The notes under the pieces are model-generated. The model was not told the origin of the DNA. It made no database searches and saw only the letters and a program-made list of their open reading frames with translations. Positions 62,960 to 64,000 of a stretch of 64,000 bases of DNA are shown in pieces. The translations under genes and the position numbers were made by a program. Source of the DNA: Pedobacter sp. PACM 27299. GTDB taxonomy: Bacteria > Bacteroidota > Bacteroidia > Sphingobacteriales > Sphingobacteriaceae. The stretch's first letter is position 1. Each line of letters starts with the position of its first letter. The stretch is taken from positions 3,162,001 to 3,226,000 of the forward strand of contig NZ_CP012996.1 in the NCBI RefSeq assembly GCF_001412655.1. The letters are read 5' to 3'.

Positions 62960-64000
62960 CTACCAGAAGATACTATAAAGCGCGATAATGATCCCAACAA
63001 TGATTAAGGCACCTGCGGCAAAACCGGCATTGGTCTTAAACATTCCACGATCCACATCTAATCCTTTAGGATTGACACCTTTTCTGTTTTCAAATAAACT
63101 GATGATGACCATCGCTGCTACGCAGATGATGAAAACAAAGCCCATTCTGTCGAGGAAGGGAACTTCATAGAGCATACTGCCATCTTTTTGTACAGCCAGT
63201 TTAGAGAATCCAAATTTGCTCAATGCTTCCAGATTGCAAAAGTTTGGCAGGGCTTTAAAACCAACAGAAAGTAAGAAACCGCCAATTGTAGCGAATAAAG
63301 CTGCATTGGAAGTCGTTCTTTTCCAGAAGAAACCAAGCAGGAACATGGCAAAAATACCTGGAGAAACAAATCCGGTGTATTCCTGAATGAATTGGAAACC
63401 TCCTTTTTTGTCGATGCCAAGCTGCGGAGCGATCACAATGGCCAATAACATGGCCACAATTACCGTGATTCTTCCAACCACCACCTGTTTATGCTCATCT
63501 GCATCTTTGCTGATCACTTTCTTGTAAATGTCCAGGGTAAAAATAGTGGCAATGCTATTCGCTTTTCCAGCCAGGGAAGCTACAATTGCTGCGGTTAAAG
63601 CGGCAAAAGAAAGTCCTTTTAGTCCGGCGGGAAGCAGGTTTAGCAAGACAGGATAAGCAGAATCCGCATTCAGTTCACCGTTTTTCATCATGGCAGTCTT
63701 AAAATCGCCATAGCCTTCCTTGTATAAGACGTACGCGGCTATCCCTGGCAATACCACAATAATTGGCATCAGCAGTTTCAGGAAAGCGGCAAATAGCAAA
63801 CCAGATCGCGCAGTTTTCAAATCAGCACCCAGCGCCCTTTGCGTGATGTACTGGTTGCATCCCCAATAGTTTAAGTTTACAATCCACATTCCGCCAATCA
63901 GCACTGTTAAACCTGGAAGGTCCATGTAATGCGGATTTTCCTGCTTAAAAATCATGTGAAAATGATCAGTTGCCTTTTCTTTCACCATCGCCAGTCCATT
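62960..64000 (-). CDS. Sodium/solute symporter (SSS, SGLT-like), N-terminus beyond the window
   Basis: About 347 C-terminal residues of an expected 500-560. The frame stays open to the window end. Visible helices: MDLPGLTVLIGGMWIVNLNY WGCNQYITQRALGA (SGLT-like segment with W-G-x-N-Q), GLKGLSFAALTAAIVASLAG KANSIATIFTLDIYKKVI (family signature), and IQEYTGFVSPGIFAMFLLGF FWKRT (each two adjoining pieces). The last helix AAGALIIVGIIIALYSIFW ends the protein. It imports a sugar or similar solute with Na+. It is 143 bp upstream of the barrel gene. Confidence 0.9.
   Translation of the reverse strand, partial: NGLAMVKEKATDHFHMIFKQENPHYMDLPGLTVLIGGMWIVNLNYWGCNQYITQRALGADLKTARSGLLFAAFLKLLMPIIVVLPGIAAYVLYKEGYGDFKTAMMKNGELNADSAYPVLLNLLPAGLKGLSFAALTAAIVASLAGKANSIATIFTLDIYKKVISKDADEHKQVVVGRITVIVAMLLAIVIAPQLGIDKKGGFQFIQEYTGFVSPGIFAMFLLGFFWKRTTSNAALFATIGGFLLSVGFKALPNFCNLEALSKFGFSKLAVQKDGSMLYEVPFLDRMGFVFIICVAAMVIISLFENRKGVNPKGLDVDRGMFKTNAGFAAGALIIVGIIIALYSIFW

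Overview
The window looks like a chromosome segment of a Bacteroidota species in the Sphingobacteriaceae, most likely Pedobacter or a close relative. The evidence is a SusD / DUF4843 / PKD-like lipoprotein / TlpA nutrient-uptake cluster, many lipoproteins and DUF families typical of that group, -7 promoter elements of the TAnnTTTG type, and a lack of strong Shine-Dalgarno sites. Assignment to genus is inference.

Layout. (1) 1-7503: 3' part of a SusC/SusD-type outer-membrane uptake operon (SusD end, DUF4843 and PKD-like lipoproteins, TlpA-type thioredoxin, frameshifted aspartyl protease, thioredoxin). (2) 7518-10341: scattered housekeeping or unknown genes (divergent CMP-sugar-type cytidylyltransferase, unknown protein, DUF4142 lipoprotein, AlkB-like dioxygenase). 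(3) 10508-15662: an RNA-repair locus made of a WYL regulator, a divergent leader of about 640 nt, a slipin-like SPFH protein, RtcB RNA ligase and, after a terminator, an endonuclease V-like protein. The leader carries two tRNA-like modules whose halves are in swapped order (T-arm and 3' acceptor strand before 5' acceptor strand and D-arm). Module A can be completed to canonical tRNA geometry with its only opening in the anticodon loop, that is, a mimic of an anticodon-nicked tRNA in front of the ligase that mends such RNAs. Mirrored TGCGCA-type operators flank the divergent promoters. I consider this the most interesting system in the window. (4) 15673-21828: two unknown genes followed by decaying sequence: a frameshifted NTF2-like gene, an AhpD/carboxymuconolactone-decarboxylase remnant fused by deletion to an ECF sigma factor remnant (DUF6596 type), and an IS21-family element inserted in the latter (5-bp target duplication GTAGC).

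(5) 21874-38791: a genomic island of about 17 kb inserted at the 3' end of tRNA-Lys(UUU), bounded by an 18-bp direct repeat. It carries an AT-rich gene set read leftward: two small unknown genes, a PD-(D/E)XK nuclease, a 679-residue protein combining alpha-CTD-like, sigma-4-like, HARE-HTH-like and helicase-associated-like domains, a 65-residue protein, a DndD-type SMC-like ATPase, and a DndE domain fused to a HerA-like ATPase. No dndC is present, so this is an incomplete or variant phosphorothioation-type locus. A second IS21 element sits in codon 8 of dndD (5-bp duplication ACTTA), and an ORF running out of the IS rebuilds a chimeric dndD. The right end has an XRE regulator, a repeat-rich noncoding stretch, a frameshifted tyrosine integrase and a tandem pair of ISAon1-type (ISL3-like) elements sharing one 8-bp duplication. 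The island looks immobile now.

(6) 38775-64000: ordinary backbone: tRNA-Lys, an EmrAB/TolC-type efflux operon with a divergent AraC regulator, an acetyl-CoA hydrolase/CoA-transferase, an IGHMBP2-like helicase with a GNAT gene, msrA, a nitric-oxide detoxification pair (hmp-nsrR) with a recognisable NsrR-type operator, a VOC protein, a beta-hydroxyacid dehydrogenase, a glycine-zipper lipoprotein, a CPA1 antiporter, an ABC exporter, a DUF6515-like RP-rich protein, an MFS exporter, a gamma-glutamyltransferase, and a PCMD lipoprotein, a beta-barrel protein and a sodium/solute symporter that runs off the right edge. All calls come from reading the sequence; no database searches were run.
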